Counted from the stretch's first letter, positions 44,523 to 52,983 are shown. The stretch: 64,000 nucleotides of DNA from CAZQQU01 sp964595625 (GCA_964595625.1 CAZQQU010000002.1:1-64000), one strand, 5' to 3'. The notes: generated from the letters alone by a model not told the origin. Numbers and translations: made by a program.

Positions 44523-44855
44523 ATGTCGAACAACACAGGGCAAACGCTTATAGCACTACTAACCGGTGCAGCTATAGGAGCGGGAATTGCCATTCTTTAC
44601 GCACCGGACAAAGGAATTAACACAAGAAGAAAAATCAGAAAGGAATCCAAACGTTTGCAGCGTGATCTGGAAAGTAAAATCGACCATGTAAAAGAGGCAG
44701 TGGGAAGTAAAGCTTCCAAAGTTAAACAAACAGTTTCTGACCGACTGGAAGAGGTAGTTTCAGACGCAAGCTACAAAGCAGATGATGTTTTAGAGGCTTT
44801 AGAAGAAAAGCTTAAAGCATTAAAAGCTCAAAATGCTAAACTTCAGAAAAAATAA
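44523..44855 (+). CDS. YtxH domain protein
   Basis: The 110-residue protein has an N-terminal membrane segment (LIALLTGAAIGAGIAILYAP) followed by GINTRRKIRKESK, the YtxH signature, and a long alanine-, lysine- and glutamate-rich helix (about 40-110). YtxH proteins are general-stress envelope proteins. It starts a three-gene operon with a holin-X-like protein and a short helical protein. Confidence 0.85.
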   Translation: MSNNTGQTLIALLTGAAIGAGIAILYAPDKGINTRRKIRKESKRLQRDLESKIDHVKEAVGSKASKVKQTVSDRLEEVVSDASYKADDVLEALEEKLKALKAQNAKLQKK

Positions 44856-44871
44856 CCAAAAATAATTAGTT

Positions 44872-45219
44872 GTGTTTGAAAAAATAACCAATAATATAGA
44901 CGCCCTTCAAGAGGCCTTTCAGTCCTATCTAAAAAGTAACCTCGAATTTTATAAATTAGATATATTTAAGCGACTTACAAAGTCTACTATATCAATTTCT
45001 CGAGTATTGATTTTAGGAGCGATTGCCTTTTTGATATTTACTTTTATGTCTTTTGGATTGGCTTTTTTAATAGGTGAAGCGCTGGGTAATAACAGTTATG
45101 GATTCTTTATCATGGGTGGATTTTATATCATCGTATTTATAATTACTGCTATTATAAGTCGTAAGAAGCTCGAAAAAGTAATTCTTAAAAGCGCCTCACG
45201 TATCTTTTTTGACGACTAA
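44872..45219 (+). CDS. Holin-X/phage-holin-like membrane protein
   Basis: The 115-residue protein has an amphipathic N-terminal helix (about 1-40) and two membrane segments (about 42-65 and 75-95), the topology of the putative actinobacterial Holin-X (DUF1469) family often found with YtxH. There is no sign of phage genes, so 'holin' describes the family only. It starts with GTG at 44872; no in-frame ATG is close. Gaps are 16 bp before and 11 bp after. Confidence 0.75.
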   Translation: MFEKITNNIDALQEAFQSYLKSNLEFYKLDIFKRLTKSTISISRVLILGAIAFLIFTFMSFGLAFLIGEALGNNSYGFFIMGGFYIIVFIITAIISRKKLEKVILKSASRIFFDD

Positions 45220-45230
45220 AAATATGTACT

Positions 45231-45440
45231 ATGAAGTATTTTGTTTCTTTTGAAGAATTAGACCGAGAGCTTGATATTCGGAAAACCGAAGTGGCCATCA
45301 GTCGGCGAAAGTTGGAGTTACACACTTCAGCGCTCAAAGAGTCGATAACGCCCAATAACTTTTTGTTAAAAATGGGGTTTCGAGTTGCCAATCATTTTGT
45401 GATGGGGCGATTACTCAAGAGAATATTGCCTTTTATGTAA
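45231..45440 (+). CDS. Short helical protein of the YtxH operon
   Basis: The 69-residue protein is mostly charged helix (FEELDRELDIRKTEVAISRR) with a less polar end (LLKMGFRVANHFVMGRLLKR). It starts 11 bp after the holin-X-like gene and ends 10 bp before the structured element at 45451. I recognise the three-gene arrangement as common in Flavobacteriaceae but cannot name a function. Confidence 0.7.
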   Translation: MKYFVSFEELDRELDIRKTEVAISRRKLELHTSALKESITPNNFLLKMGFRVANHFVMGRLLKRILPFM

Positions 45441-45450
45441 AATAAAATAG

Positions 45451-45575
45451 CTGTCTAATAGATTGCTAATTCCAATCAGACGGTTTCGATGAAACCATAT
45501 TTGAAACTTTCGAGTTTTATTACTCTAAGTCTCGGCCTGATAAAGAAGTAGTAACTTATTAGACAGTTTTTTTTT
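45451..45575 (+). ncRNA. Multi-hairpin structured element with closing stem and T tail (candidate RNA, complex terminator or MITE)
   Basis: CTGTCTAATA (45451-45460) pairs perfectly with TATTAGACAG (45557-45566), followed by nine T. Inside are four further hairpins: GATTG/CAATC (45461-45477), GGTTTC/GAAACC (45482-45496), TGAAACT-TTCG-AGTTTTA (45502-45519) and TTACT/AGTAA (45520-45554). A branched fold of about 116 nt capped by a T run is more than a normal terminator. It lies between convergent genes. The 10-bp ends could also be terminal repeats of a small MITE, but no target duplication is visible. Confidence 0.5.
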
Positions 45576-46539
45576 ATAGATCTTCTAAGTCTGAATCTCT
45601 TTTAGAACTTGATTTTTTTGAGGTTACCGATTGACCTTTCCTTAATTTTTCACCAATCATATTAGAAGCTGCAAACGAGGCTACCATTTGGTTGAGCATG
45701 TCACTTCCAGCTTGTGGTGAATTAGGCAATAATATAAGATTCGAGTTGGTTTCTTCTCCTAAGGATTGTAGGGTGTCGTAATGTTGAGTAACCACGATTA
45801 AAGCAGAAGCTTCTTGGGAGTTAATTCCTACATTGTTCAGTACGTTAACACTTTCCTCAAGTCCTCGAGCTATTTCGCGACGTTGGTCAGCAATACCTTG
45901 TCCTTGAAGACGTTTACTTTCGGCTTCGGCACGGGCTTTGGCCACAATTTTAATACGTTGTGCTTCGGCTTCAAATTCGGCTGCCGTTTTTTCGCGTTCA
46001 GCAGCATTAATACGATTCATCGCATTTTTTACTTGCACATCCGGATCGATATCAGTGATTAGGGTATTGATTATATCATACCCGTATCGAGTCATAGCTT
46101 CATTGAGTTCTTTTTTAACGGCAATAGCAATATCGTCTTTCCGCTCAAACACATCGTCCAGTTTTAGCTTTGGCACCTCCGCACGAACCACGTCAAAGAT
46201 GTATGAAGTGATTTGGTCATGGGGATATTCCAGTTTGTAAAAAGCATTGTACACATTTTCTTCGATTACTTTAAACTGTACCGAAACTTTAAGTTTTACA
46301 AATACATCGTCTTTGGTTTTGGTTTCGACAATGACATCCAGCTGTTGGACTCGGAGGTTGATTCTACCCGCGACTCGGTCAAAAATGGGAATTTTAAGCT
46401 GTAAACCCGATTTTCTAACACTTACGAATCTTCCAAAACGCTCTACAATGGCAGCAGTTTGTTGTTTAACAATAAAAAAGGTTCCGAATAAAAGGAGTAC
46501 GATAATGATTATTCCCGGAACTAGTAGTATATTTCCCAT
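45574..46539 (-). CDS. SPFH/band 7 (stomatin-like) protein
   Basis: The 321-residue protein has one N-terminal membrane segment (residues 5-25), then a band 7 domain (ERFGRFVSVRKSGLQLKIPI, FDRVAGRINLRVQQLDVIVE) and a long coiled coil rich in Ala, Glu and Arg (INAAEREKTAAEFEAEAQRI). It ends in a Ser/Lys-rich tail. Such proteins organise membrane microdomains. No NfeD-type protease gene is adjacent. It is transcribed alone. Confidence 0.9.
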   Translation of the reverse strand: MGNILLVPGIIIIVLLLFGTFFIVKQQTAAIVERFGRFVSVRKSGLQLKIPIFDRVAGRINLRVQQLDVIVETKTKDDVFVKLKVSVQFKVIEENVYNAFYKLEYPHDQITSYIFDVVRAEVPKLKLDDVFERKDDIAIAVKKELNEAMTRYGYDIINTLITDIDPDVQVKNAMNRINAAEREKTAAEFEAEAQRIKIVAKARAEAESKRLQGQGIADQRREIARGLEESVNVLNNVGINSQEASALIVVTQHYDTLQSLGEETNSNLILLPNSPQAGSDMLNQMVASFAASNMIGEKLRKGQSVTSKKSSSKRDSDLEDL

Positions 46540-46613
46540 GATTTTATTTTTAAAATTTTGGCATTAAATTACAAAATTTAACGCTAACTTCGTGTAAACT
46601 AAAAAAAATAAAT

Positions 46614-47276
46614 TTGAAAAATATTGCGCTCCTTTCCATTGTATTTACCCTCTTTTATTATTCAACAAGTTATACCCAACGAAATTTTAACGAATTTAAT
46701 CTCATCGGTCTTTCCGGTGGTTTGAATTGGTATTCCATAACAACCGACAATTTAATTGTAAAAACGGGTACTAGTTTTACGGGCGGTTTCCAAGTGCGGG
46801 GTAATGTGTACAACAACTGGGATATGCTTTATGGCATTAGTTTTCACAACCACAGTATGGGAATTTCCTTAAAAGAAAATGCCCAGTCAACCAATCATCT
46901 TTTTGTGAACCACGATCAAAAAGCGGTGCAATTATCTGTTTTATTGGGCTATAAAATTATCCGGGAGCACTTGAGTCTGGAGGCTGGTCCGGTTTTAAGT
47001 GTCAACGGAAAATTACAACACAATAACGACCAATACGAAAACTATATCGTAGATGGATATACTGCGCTAACTTCTAAGCAATTAGAAGATATTTCTCCAG
47101 TGAATTTTCACTTAGCTGCCGGAATAACTGCCGGTTTACGAAATTTCAGAGTTTTTGCTCAGTACCAATACGGGGTGACTAATATGCTGGGCAAGCTCAA
47201 TGGAAAAGCTCCGGAGTTAACCGATTTTAAAGGCCATAGTAAGGTGTTTTCCGTGGGAGTAACCGGATATTTTTAA
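46614..47276 (+). CDS. Outer-membrane beta-barrel protein
   Basis: The 220-residue protein has a signal peptide (ending SYTQ, about residue 22), a glycine-aromatic start (LIGLSGGLNWYSITTDN) and alternating beta strands with a terminal VFSVGVTGYF, aromatic at the end as in outer-membrane proteins. It resembles the PorT/OmpW-like 'outer membrane beta-barrel' families, without a specific match. The start is TTG at 46614; a near -7 match (TAACTTCG) lies just upstream. It converges on the acidic-protein gene, 3 bp away. Confidence 0.75.
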   Translation: MKNIALLSIVFTLFYYSTSYTQRNFNEFNLIGLSGGLNWYSITTDNLIVKTGTSFTGGFQVRGNVYNNWDMLYGISFHNHSMGISLKENAQSTNHLFVNHDQKAVQLSVLLGYKIIREHLSLEAGPVLSVNGKLQHNNDQYENYIVDGYTALTSKQLEDISPVNFHLAAGITAGLRNFRVFAQYQYGVTNMLGKLNGKAPELTDFKGHSKVFSVGVTGYF

Positions 47277-47279
47277 AAA

Positions 47280-47588
47280 TTAATCCATCCCGTCATCCTC
47301 GTCCTCCAGGGGCAGCTCGTCTGGGGTTTCAACCTCGTCGGTTTCATCCACAAAGGAGTCCTCAAAATCGTCTTCTTCGAAATTCTCCATCGTACGGGCC
47401 AACTTAGTGCTAACTTTAACTAAATAAATAGTGTCTTCCGTACGCACTTCCACGCATTCTACAATTTCTCCTTGGGCATTTTTAAATGAAATAATGCTTA
47501 AATCGTCATAGCCGTCCGGATATTTTTCAACCAGTAGTTTAAGAATTTCGGGGGTTAACTTTTTGTAATCAACGATAATACGCTTCAT
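47280..47588 (-). CDS. Acidic protein of the polyamine operon, unknown function
   Basis: The 102-residue protein has a small folded N-terminal part (MKRIIVDYKKLTPEILKLLV ... IVECVEVRTEDTIYLVKVST) and a C-terminal 35 residues that are almost all Asp, Glu, Pro and Val. It has no signal peptide. It follows the DHS-like gene by 16 bp and so belongs to the polyamine operon. I do not recognise the family. The acidic tail could bind polyamines or nucleic-acid-binding proteins, which is speculation. Confidence 0.7.
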   Translation of the reverse strand: MKRIIVDYKKLTPEILKLLVEKYPDGYDDLSIISFKNAQGEIVECVEVRTEDTIYLVKVSTKLARTMENFEEDDFEDSFVDETDEVETPDELPLEDEDDGMD

Positions 47589-47604
47589 AAGAATCGGTCA
47601 ATTT

Positions 47605-48588
47605 TTACATATCCAATATATACGCAAATATAAGAGGCGCAACAATTGTTGCATCACTTTCTATAATAAATTTTGGGGTATCTATACCTAATTTTCCCCA
47701 GGTGATTTTTTCATTGGGTACTGCCCCTGAATACGAACCGTAACTGGTGGTAGAATCAGATATTTGGCAGAAATAACTCCAGAAGGGTGTGTCGGTACGT
47801 TCTAAGTCTTGGTAGAGCATAGGTACTACACAAATGGGGAAATCACCAGCAATACCCCCACCAATTTGGAAAAATCCAATACCGTTTGAAGGTTCTGTTT
47901 TGGTATTTTGGGTGTACCAGTCTGCTAAAAAGGCCATGTATTCTATACCACTTTTCATGGTACTGGCTTTAAGTTCTCCTTTAATGACATAGGAAGCAAA
48001 AATATTTCCCATCGTACTGTCTTCCCATCCGGGAACTACCATCGGTAGGTTTTTTTGAGCAGCCGCATACATCCAAGAATTTTTGATATCTATTTCGTAA
48101 TAGGGTTCTAATACTCCCGACAGCAGTAATTTATACATAAATTCGTGGGGGAAATAGCGTTCGCCATTCTCTTCGGCATCTTTCCATATTTTATATATGT
48201 GTTTTTGCAATCTTCTAAATGCTTCTTCTTCCGGAATACAGGTATCTGTAACTCGGTTGAGTCCTTTTTCTAATAAGGCCCACTCTTGTTCGGGAGTTAG
48301 GTCGCGGTAGTTGGGGACTCTTTCATAATGGCTGTGAGCTACTAAATTCATTAAATCTTCTTCTAGATTAGCTCCTGTACAGGAAATGATATGTACTTTG
48401 TCTTGACGAATCATTTCGGCAAATATTTTACCCAATTCGGCAGTACTCATGGCACCCGCCATAGTCACCATCATTTTAGCTCCTTGTTGAAGTTGGGCTT
48501 CATATCCTTTAGCAGCATCCACCAAAGCTGCCGCGTTAAAATGTAAGTAATACTTTTCGATAAATTGTGAAATAGGGCCTTTAGTCAT
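47605..48588 (-). CDS. Deoxyhypusine synthase-like protein
   Basis: The 327-residue protein belongs to the DHS family: MVTMAGAMSTAELGKIFAEM, IISCTGANLEEDLMNLVAHS, IGFFQIGGGIAGDFPICVVP and, near the end, EKITWGKLGID, which keeps the catalytic Lys of DHS (its 'WGK' motif). Bacteria lack eIF5A, so the product is presumably a free polyamine such as homospermidine or an aminobutyl-transfer product. It overlaps the agmatinase gene by 8 bp, which supports a polyamine role. Confidence 0.9.
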   Translation of the reverse strand: MTKGPISQFIEKYYLHFNAAALVDAAKGYEAQLQQGAKMMVTMAGAMSTAELGKIFAEMIRQDKVHIISCTGANLEEDLMNLVAHSHYERVPNYRDLTPEQEWALLEKGLNRVTDTCIPEEEAFRRLQKHIYKIWKDAEENGERYFPHEFMYKLLLSGVLEPYYEIDIKNSWMYAAAQKNLPMVVPGWEDSTMGNIFASYVIKGELKASTMKSGIEYMAFLADWYTQNTKTEPSNGIGFFQIGGGIAGDFPICVVPMLYQDLERTDTPFWSYFCQISDSTTSYGSYSGAVPNEKITWGKLGIDTPKFIIESDATIVAPLIFAYILDM

Positions 48589-49462
48589 CTTCGTCTTCTT
48601 TTTTATAGTTTTCGTATTTAAATTTATAAGCTAACATTTTGTAATAGAGTTTGGCTGCCAGAAAATCAGATGATTTTTCTTGGGGGTTGGGGCAAAGCTC
48701 TACAATATCAAACCCCACTACATTTTTCTTTTTAAAGATAAGTTTTAAAAACTCGAGGGTTTCGTACCAAAATAATCCTCCGGGTTCAGGAGTGCCGGTT
48801 GAAGGGAGAATGGAGGGGTCAAATGCATCCAAGTCGATGGTGATAAATACATCGTGTGTCATTTGAGCTACTGCATCTTCCATCCAGTCATCGTAATTTA
48901 CTAAATCATGTGCAAAGTAAGTCTGATTTTCATCCAGGTGTTCCATTTCTGAAACATCCATAGAACGGATACCAACTTGGATTAAATTGGTGGTTTTGCT
49001 GGCTTCATATACGGCACAAGCGTGATTGCATTTAGACCCTTGGTATTCGGGGCGTAAATCAGTATGGGCATCTAACTGCACCACTGTAAGGTTTTTAAAC
49101 TGTTCTCTAAATGCTCGAATGCTTCCAATACTAATAGAGTGCTCACCACCAAATAAAGTGACAAATTTGTCTTGTTGTATGTAATTTTTAGTGGTTTTAT
49201 AAACAGCTTCTACCATTTTTTCGGGAGAGCTGTTTTCAGAAACCGGAGGAGTTAAATAAATCCCTTTGCGATAGGGTTCGCTGCGGGTTTCTATATCAAA
49301 CAGTTCCATGTTGTCGGAAGCGTTCAAAAAGGCTTCCGGTCCTTTGTCGGCTCCTTTTTGCCAAGTGCTGGTTCCGTCGTAGGGAACAGGAATCAAAACT
49401 ACACGTGCGCTATCTAAGCGGGCGTATTTGTCGGGGATATCCGCATAATTTCTTTTAGTCAT
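48581..49462 (-). CDS. speB: Agmatinase (ureohydrolase family)
   Basis: The enzyme hydrolyses agmatine to putrescine and urea. The binuclear manganese ligands are all present in 293 residues: GGEHSISIG, QLDAHTDLRPEY and TIDLDAFDPSILPSTGTPEP. Arginase would need the same fold, but the flanking arginine decarboxylase makes agmatine the likely substrate. It overlaps both neighbours by 8 bp. Confidence 0.9.
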   Translation of the reverse strand: MTKRNYADIPDKYARLDSARVVLIPVPYDGTSTWQKGADKGPEAFLNASDNMELFDIETRSEPYRKGIYLTPPVSENSSPEKMVEAVYKTTKNYIQQDKFVTLFGGEHSISIGSIRAFREQFKNLTVVQLDAHTDLRPEYQGSKCNHACAVYEASKTTNLIQVGIRSMDVSEMEHLDENQTYFAHDLVNYDDWMEDAVAQMTHDVFITIDLDAFDPSILPSTGTPEPGGLFWYETLEFLKLIFKKKNVVGFDIVELCPNPQEKSSDFLAAKLYYKMLAYKFKYENYKKEDEDD

Positions 49463-50852
49463 TGTAACCTAAAATATTTAAAAAATCATCACTGTTTTGT
49501 TCCTCTCGAAACAATCGGGTGGTTATCTTTCCATCTGCATCCCGGTCTATTAAAATATGTTTTGGGGAAGGGATCAGACAGTGCTGTAAGCCGCCATATC
49601 CACCAATAGTTTCTTGGTATGCACCAATGTTGAAAAAACCGATATAAAGCGGACGGTCTTTGCGGTATTTGGGTAAGTAAATACCATTCATATGTTGTTC
49701 ACTATTGTAATAATCGTCACTATCACAGGTCAATCCTCCTAATAATACCCGCTCGTATTCATCGTTCCATCGATTGATAGGCAACATAATAAAGCGTTTG
49801 CTAATAGCCCATGTATCGGGTAAGGTAGTAATAAACGACGAATTTATCATGTTCCATTTCTCCCGGTCATTTTGTTGTTTTTGATATAAGACCTCATAAA
49901 TGGCTCCCCCACTTTCCCCAACAGTAAAACTGCCAAATTCGGTAAAAATATGTGGCGGTGGAACTTCTTCATTTTCACAGAAACCCTTGATTTGATTGAT
50001 AATCTCTTCCACCATATACGCATAATCAAAATCAAATCCCAAAGAACTTTTAATCGGAAAACCTCCCCCTATGTTTAAGCTATCCAAGGTCGGACACACT
50101 CTTTTGAGCTGTACATAAACTTGTAAACACTTAAGCAATTCATTCCAGTAATAAGCCGTATCCCGAATGCCTGTGTTTATAAAAAAATGAAGCATTTTTA
50201 ACTCAATCTTACGGTCATCCCGGATTTGTCGGTTATAAAAAGGCAAAATGTTTTTGTACCCTATTCCTAATCGGGATGTATAAAACTCAAATTTAGGTTC
50301 TTCCTCCGAGGCAATTCGAATCCCGATTTTGTATTTTCTTTTAATTTTTTCAGAAAGTAATCCGATTTCCTCATAGTTATCAATGATCGGAATACAGTTG
50401 CGATGGCCACTATTTATGAGATTGGCAATGTTGTCAATATATTTGTCCCGCTTAAATCCATTGCAGATAACAAAAGTTTTATTGTCTATTTTACCATCTT
50501 CTTTGAGTTTGTTGACGATATCTATATCAAAAGCCGATGAGGTTTCTATATGGATATCATTTTTAAGCGCTTCATGAAGTACGTGTTCAAAGTGCGAACT
50601 TTTAGTACAATAGCAATAGTAGTATTTGCCGGGATATTTATTTTTTTTTATCGATGTCCGAAACCAGTTTTTGGCACGATTGATATTTTCAGATATCTTA
50701 GGGAGGTAAGTAAATTTAAGGGGGGCACCGTATTGATCTACCAGTTCCATCAAGTCGATACCGTGAAATAATAGCTCATTGTCTTCCAAGGTAAATTCTT
50801 CCTGAGGAAAGTAAAACGTTTGGTCTATTAGGTCTATATACTTAGTTTTCAT
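49455..50852 (-). CDS. speA: Arginine decarboxylase (PLP fold III)
   Basis: The enzyme converts arginine to agmatine, the first step of polyamine synthesis. The 465 residues show the alanine-racemase-like fold: YYCYCTKSSHFEHVLHEALK (with the PLP Lys), LNIGGGFPIKSSLGFDFDYA, the active-site GGLTCDSDDYYNSEQH and IGFFNIGAYQETIGGYGG. It is shorter than E. coli SpeA (about 660) and lacks its extra domains, like the compact forms of Bacteroidota. It is the first gene of the speA-speB-DHS-acidic protein operon. Confidence 0.9.
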   Translation of the reverse strand: MKTKYIDLIDQTFYFPQEEFTLEDNELLFHGIDLMELVDQYGAPLKFTYLPKISENINRAKNWFRTSIKKNKYPGKYYYCYCTKSSHFEHVLHEALKNDIHIETSSAFDIDIVNKLKEDGKIDNKTFVICNGFKRDKYIDNIANLINSGHRNCIPIIDNYEEIGLLSEKIKRKYKIGIRIASEEEPKFEFYTSRLGIGYKNILPFYNRQIRDDRKIELKMLHFFINTGIRDTAYYWNELLKCLQVYVQLKRVCPTLDSLNIGGGFPIKSSLGFDFDYAYMVEEIINQIKGFCENEEVPPPHIFTEFGSFTVGESGGAIYEVLYQKQQNDREKWNMINSSFITTLPDTWAISKRFIMLPINRWNDEYERVLLGGLTCDSDDYYNSEQHMNGIYLPKYRKDRPLYIGFFNIGAYQETIGGYGGLQHCLIPSPKHILIDRDADGKITTRLFREEQNSDDFLNILGYND

Positions 50853-51169
50853 TATTGTTTTAAAATTTCTGTATGGTTATAAATAAAAACAACTGGGATC
50901 TGGTTGGTGGAAAGTTTTTATAAAAACAATAATGGACGTTTCAAATACGGATTGGAGGTAAAATAGTACTAAAAGATGAATAAATACTGGTATTTAAAGA
51001 TGCAATCAACTGAATCATTTTAAGCTTTATCAAGACATCGAATTTCGGGTTTTCACCAAAATTTATAAATATAAATTTATATTTATAGAAATTGTTCATT
51101 CTCAGCTGACGTGCATAAAAGGTGTTTATTTTAGGGTACAAATGAAATCAAAAAAAACGAATTTCAAAA
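50853..51169. other. A+T-rich 317-bp interval upstream of speA
   Basis: No convincing gene is present. A 66-codon frame on the minus strand (50941-51141) has no domain signs and overlaps the palindrome, so I do not call it. The stretch contains the 24-bp palindrome at 51064-51087 and must hold the promoter of the speA operon, but I do not see an exact TAnnTTTG box. Confidence 0.6.
51064..51087. promoter_or_regulatory. Perfect 24-bp A/T palindrome, possible operator
   Basis: The half site TATAAATATAAA is followed directly by its exact reverse complement, without a spacer. It lies 212 bp upstream of the speA start and 83 bp downstream of the RluB-like gene stop. A regulator-binding site is plausible; a cruciform or an A+T-rich chance repeat is the alternative. 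Confidence 0.4.
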
Positions 51170-52024
51170 CTATGATTTCTTTTTTTTATTATTCAAGTTG
51201 ACTAAATTAATAATTTCTTGTTTTGTAAGGGGTCTCCAACGTCCTCGAGGCAAGTCTTTTTTGGTCAGTCCGGCATACGAAACCCGGTCCAGTGCCTTAA
51301 CTTCATACCCCAGTTCTCGAAACAATCGGGTGACTATATTTTGGCGGTTACTTCGTAATTCCAAACCAATTTGATTCTTGGGCGCATTTTCTATATACGA
51401 AATCTCGTCTACCAGTACTTTCTTTTGATCGACAAACACCCCTTCTTGAATCTTTACAAAATCTTCATACAGTAAGTTTTTGTCGAGGGTAACTTGAAAA
51501 ATTTTGCGAACCAACAAACCACTGTCGGTGTATTTTTTGATAAAATCATGGTCGTTGGTGAACAACAATAAACCGGTATAGGAACGATGCATACCACCCA
51601 CCGGAAACAATCTATATTTTGATGCTGAGGCCATTAAACTCAAGGCCGATTTCTCAAAATTTTCAGCTTTCGTAGATAAATCAAATCCTTTGGGTTTGTT
51701 CAGTAAGTAATATTCTTTTTTTTCGGGAGTAATTATTTTGCCGTCAAATTTAACTTCATCTCCCGGTTGTACTTTATAACCCAGTTGGGTGACGGGTTTG
51801 TTATTGACCCAAACCGCTCCTGCTTCGATGTAAATGTCGGCTTCCCTACGGGTACAAATTCCCGCATTGGCTATGTATTTGTTTAAACGTATACCTGAAT
51901 CTCCACCACCGATTGGATTAGTCGATGGAACCGGTTTTTTTGGTCCCTTCGGTTGGGAGACTCGGTGCGGAGTCGCAGAACCCGCTTTGGGTGAAACATT
52001 TTTTCGTGAGGGTGACTTGGCCAT
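51170..52024 (-). CDS. RluB/RsuA-type pseudouridine synthase homologue, catalytic Asp replaced by His
   Basis: The 284-residue protein has a basic disordered N-terminus (1-40), an S4 domain (GIRLNKYIANAGICTRREAD) and an RsuA/RluB-type catalytic domain ending LTKKDLPRGRWRPLTKQEII. The catalytic motif normally reads GRLDxxTxGLLLxT; here it reads GGMHRSYTGLLLFT, so the essential Asp is His and the flanking Arg-Leu is also lost. The nucleotides (CAT codon at this position) are clear. It is probably not an active pseudouridine synthase and may be an RNA-binding paralogue. Confidence 0.85.
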   Translation of the reverse strand: MAKSPSRKNVSPKAGSATPHRVSQPKGPKKPVPSTNPIGGGDSGIRLNKYIANAGICTRREADIYIEAGAVWVNNKPVTQLGYKVQPGDEVKFDGKIITPEKKEYYLLNKPKGFDLSTKAENFEKSALSLMASASKYRLFPVGGMHRSYTGLLLFTNDHDFIKKYTDSGLLVRKIFQVTLDKNLLYEDFVKIQEGVFVDQKKVLVDEISYIENAPKNQIGLELRSNRQNIVTRLFRELGYEVKALDRVSYAGLTKKDLPRGRWRPLTKQEIINLVNLNNKKKKS

Positions 52025-52035
52025 AATTTTTTTAG

Positions 52036-52043
52036 CAAAAGTA
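52036..52043 (-). promoter_or_regulatory. -7 promoter box for the RluB-like gene
   Basis: The minus strand reads TACTTTTG, matching TAnnTTTG, 11 bp before the ATG at 52024; the leader would be very short. Confidence 0.45.
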
Positions 52044-52061
52044 CTAGTTTTCTACACCAAA

Positions 52062-52973
52062 CTATAACAATTTCCGAACCAAATAATCAGCTTCAAATAA
52101 TGCGATGCTTAAAATACCTGCTAAAATAATTCCTTTTAATAAAGTATGTACGATGATGTATTCTTTTCGTTGCTTAGCTAACCATAGATAAACGGTCACT
52201 ACCGGAATTAATACTATGCTGGCATAAAAGTAATATTTCATATAGCCCACCGAAAAATGAAAAACCAATAACCCTGCCGGGAAAAGAGTACAGACGGCTA
52301 AACAAGTGAGTATAATTTTGGTGGTTTTTTCTCCATAAACCACCGGTATGGTCTTATAATTTTGTACAAAGTCCCCGCTTAAATTAGCTAAATCTTTAGC
52401 TATAATTCGCATAAAGATTAACAAGTATAAAAACAGTGCATGGACCCAAACTAGCGGAGCTAAGTTTTGGTAATACATAAAAATGGCAAAAAAAGGGGTG
52501 ATAGTTAAAACGGATGCTGTAAAATTGCCGATAAAGGGATATTTCTTTAGCTTGTGTGAATAAAACCATAGCGTAAAAATATAGGCCGAGAAAAATAGTA
52601 CCGCCTGAAAAGAAATGTAACTCGCTAAGATAACAGCGATAAAATTGAGTATAAAGTAGACCGAAAGCTTGGTGTTTTGACTGGTATAATTATCAAGAAA
52701 AGTTTTGGCCGGTCGATTAATGATGTCTTTTTCGGCATCGTAAAAGTTGTTGATAATATAGCCGGCAGCAATAGCTACTGCCGAAGCAACCACAATGACA
52801 AAGAGTTTACTGTCAAAGAGTACTTGATGCCAGGGCAAGTTGGGGGCTAAAATGTAGATACTAGCCAGGTATTGTGCAAACACCAAGATCAATATATTAT
52901 ACCCTCGAATAACCGAGAATAGGCTCAGTATTTTGAGCAACAGCCGTTTGCTTTTAAAGGTTGAGAAAAACAT
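52062..52973 (-). CDS. UbiA family prenyltransferase
   Basis: This membrane enzyme transfers a prenyl chain to an acceptor. The first Asp-rich motif is NNFYDAEKDIINRPAK and the second DLANLSGDFVQNYKTIPVVY; eight or nine hydrophobic segments follow the family plan (304 residues). Flavobacterial homologues are often labelled geranylgeranylglycerol-phosphate transferase, but menaquinone or another acceptor cannot be excluded. I chose the ATG at 52973 (MFFSTFKSKRLLL); a GTG at 52994 lies upstream of the -7 box at 52984-52991. Confidence 0.87.
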   Translation of the reverse strand: MFFSTFKSKRLLLKILSLFSVIRGYNILILVFAQYLASIYILAPNLPWHQVLFDSKLFVIVVASAVAIAAGYIINNFYDAEKDIINRPAKTFLDNYTSQNTKLSVYFILNFIAVILASYISFQAVLFFSAYIFTLWFYSHKLKKYPFIGNFTASVLTITPFFAIFMYYQNLAPLVWVHALFLYLLIFMRIIAKDLANLSGDFVQNYKTIPVVYGEKTTKIILTCLAVCTLFPAGLLVFHFSVGYMKYYFYASIVLIPVVTVYLWLAKQRKEYIIVHTLLKGIILAGILSIALFEADYLVRKLL

Positions 52974-52983
52974 AGTTGATCCC

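Noticed and set aside
44872..45219. Holin-like gene as evidence of a prophage
   Set aside because: There are no other phage genes; the YtxH-holin-X pairing is a chromosomal stress-type operon.
50941..51141. 66-codon minus-strand frame between speA and the RluB-like gene
   Set aside because: It overlaps the 24-bp palindrome, is A/T-rich and shows no recognisable protein features.
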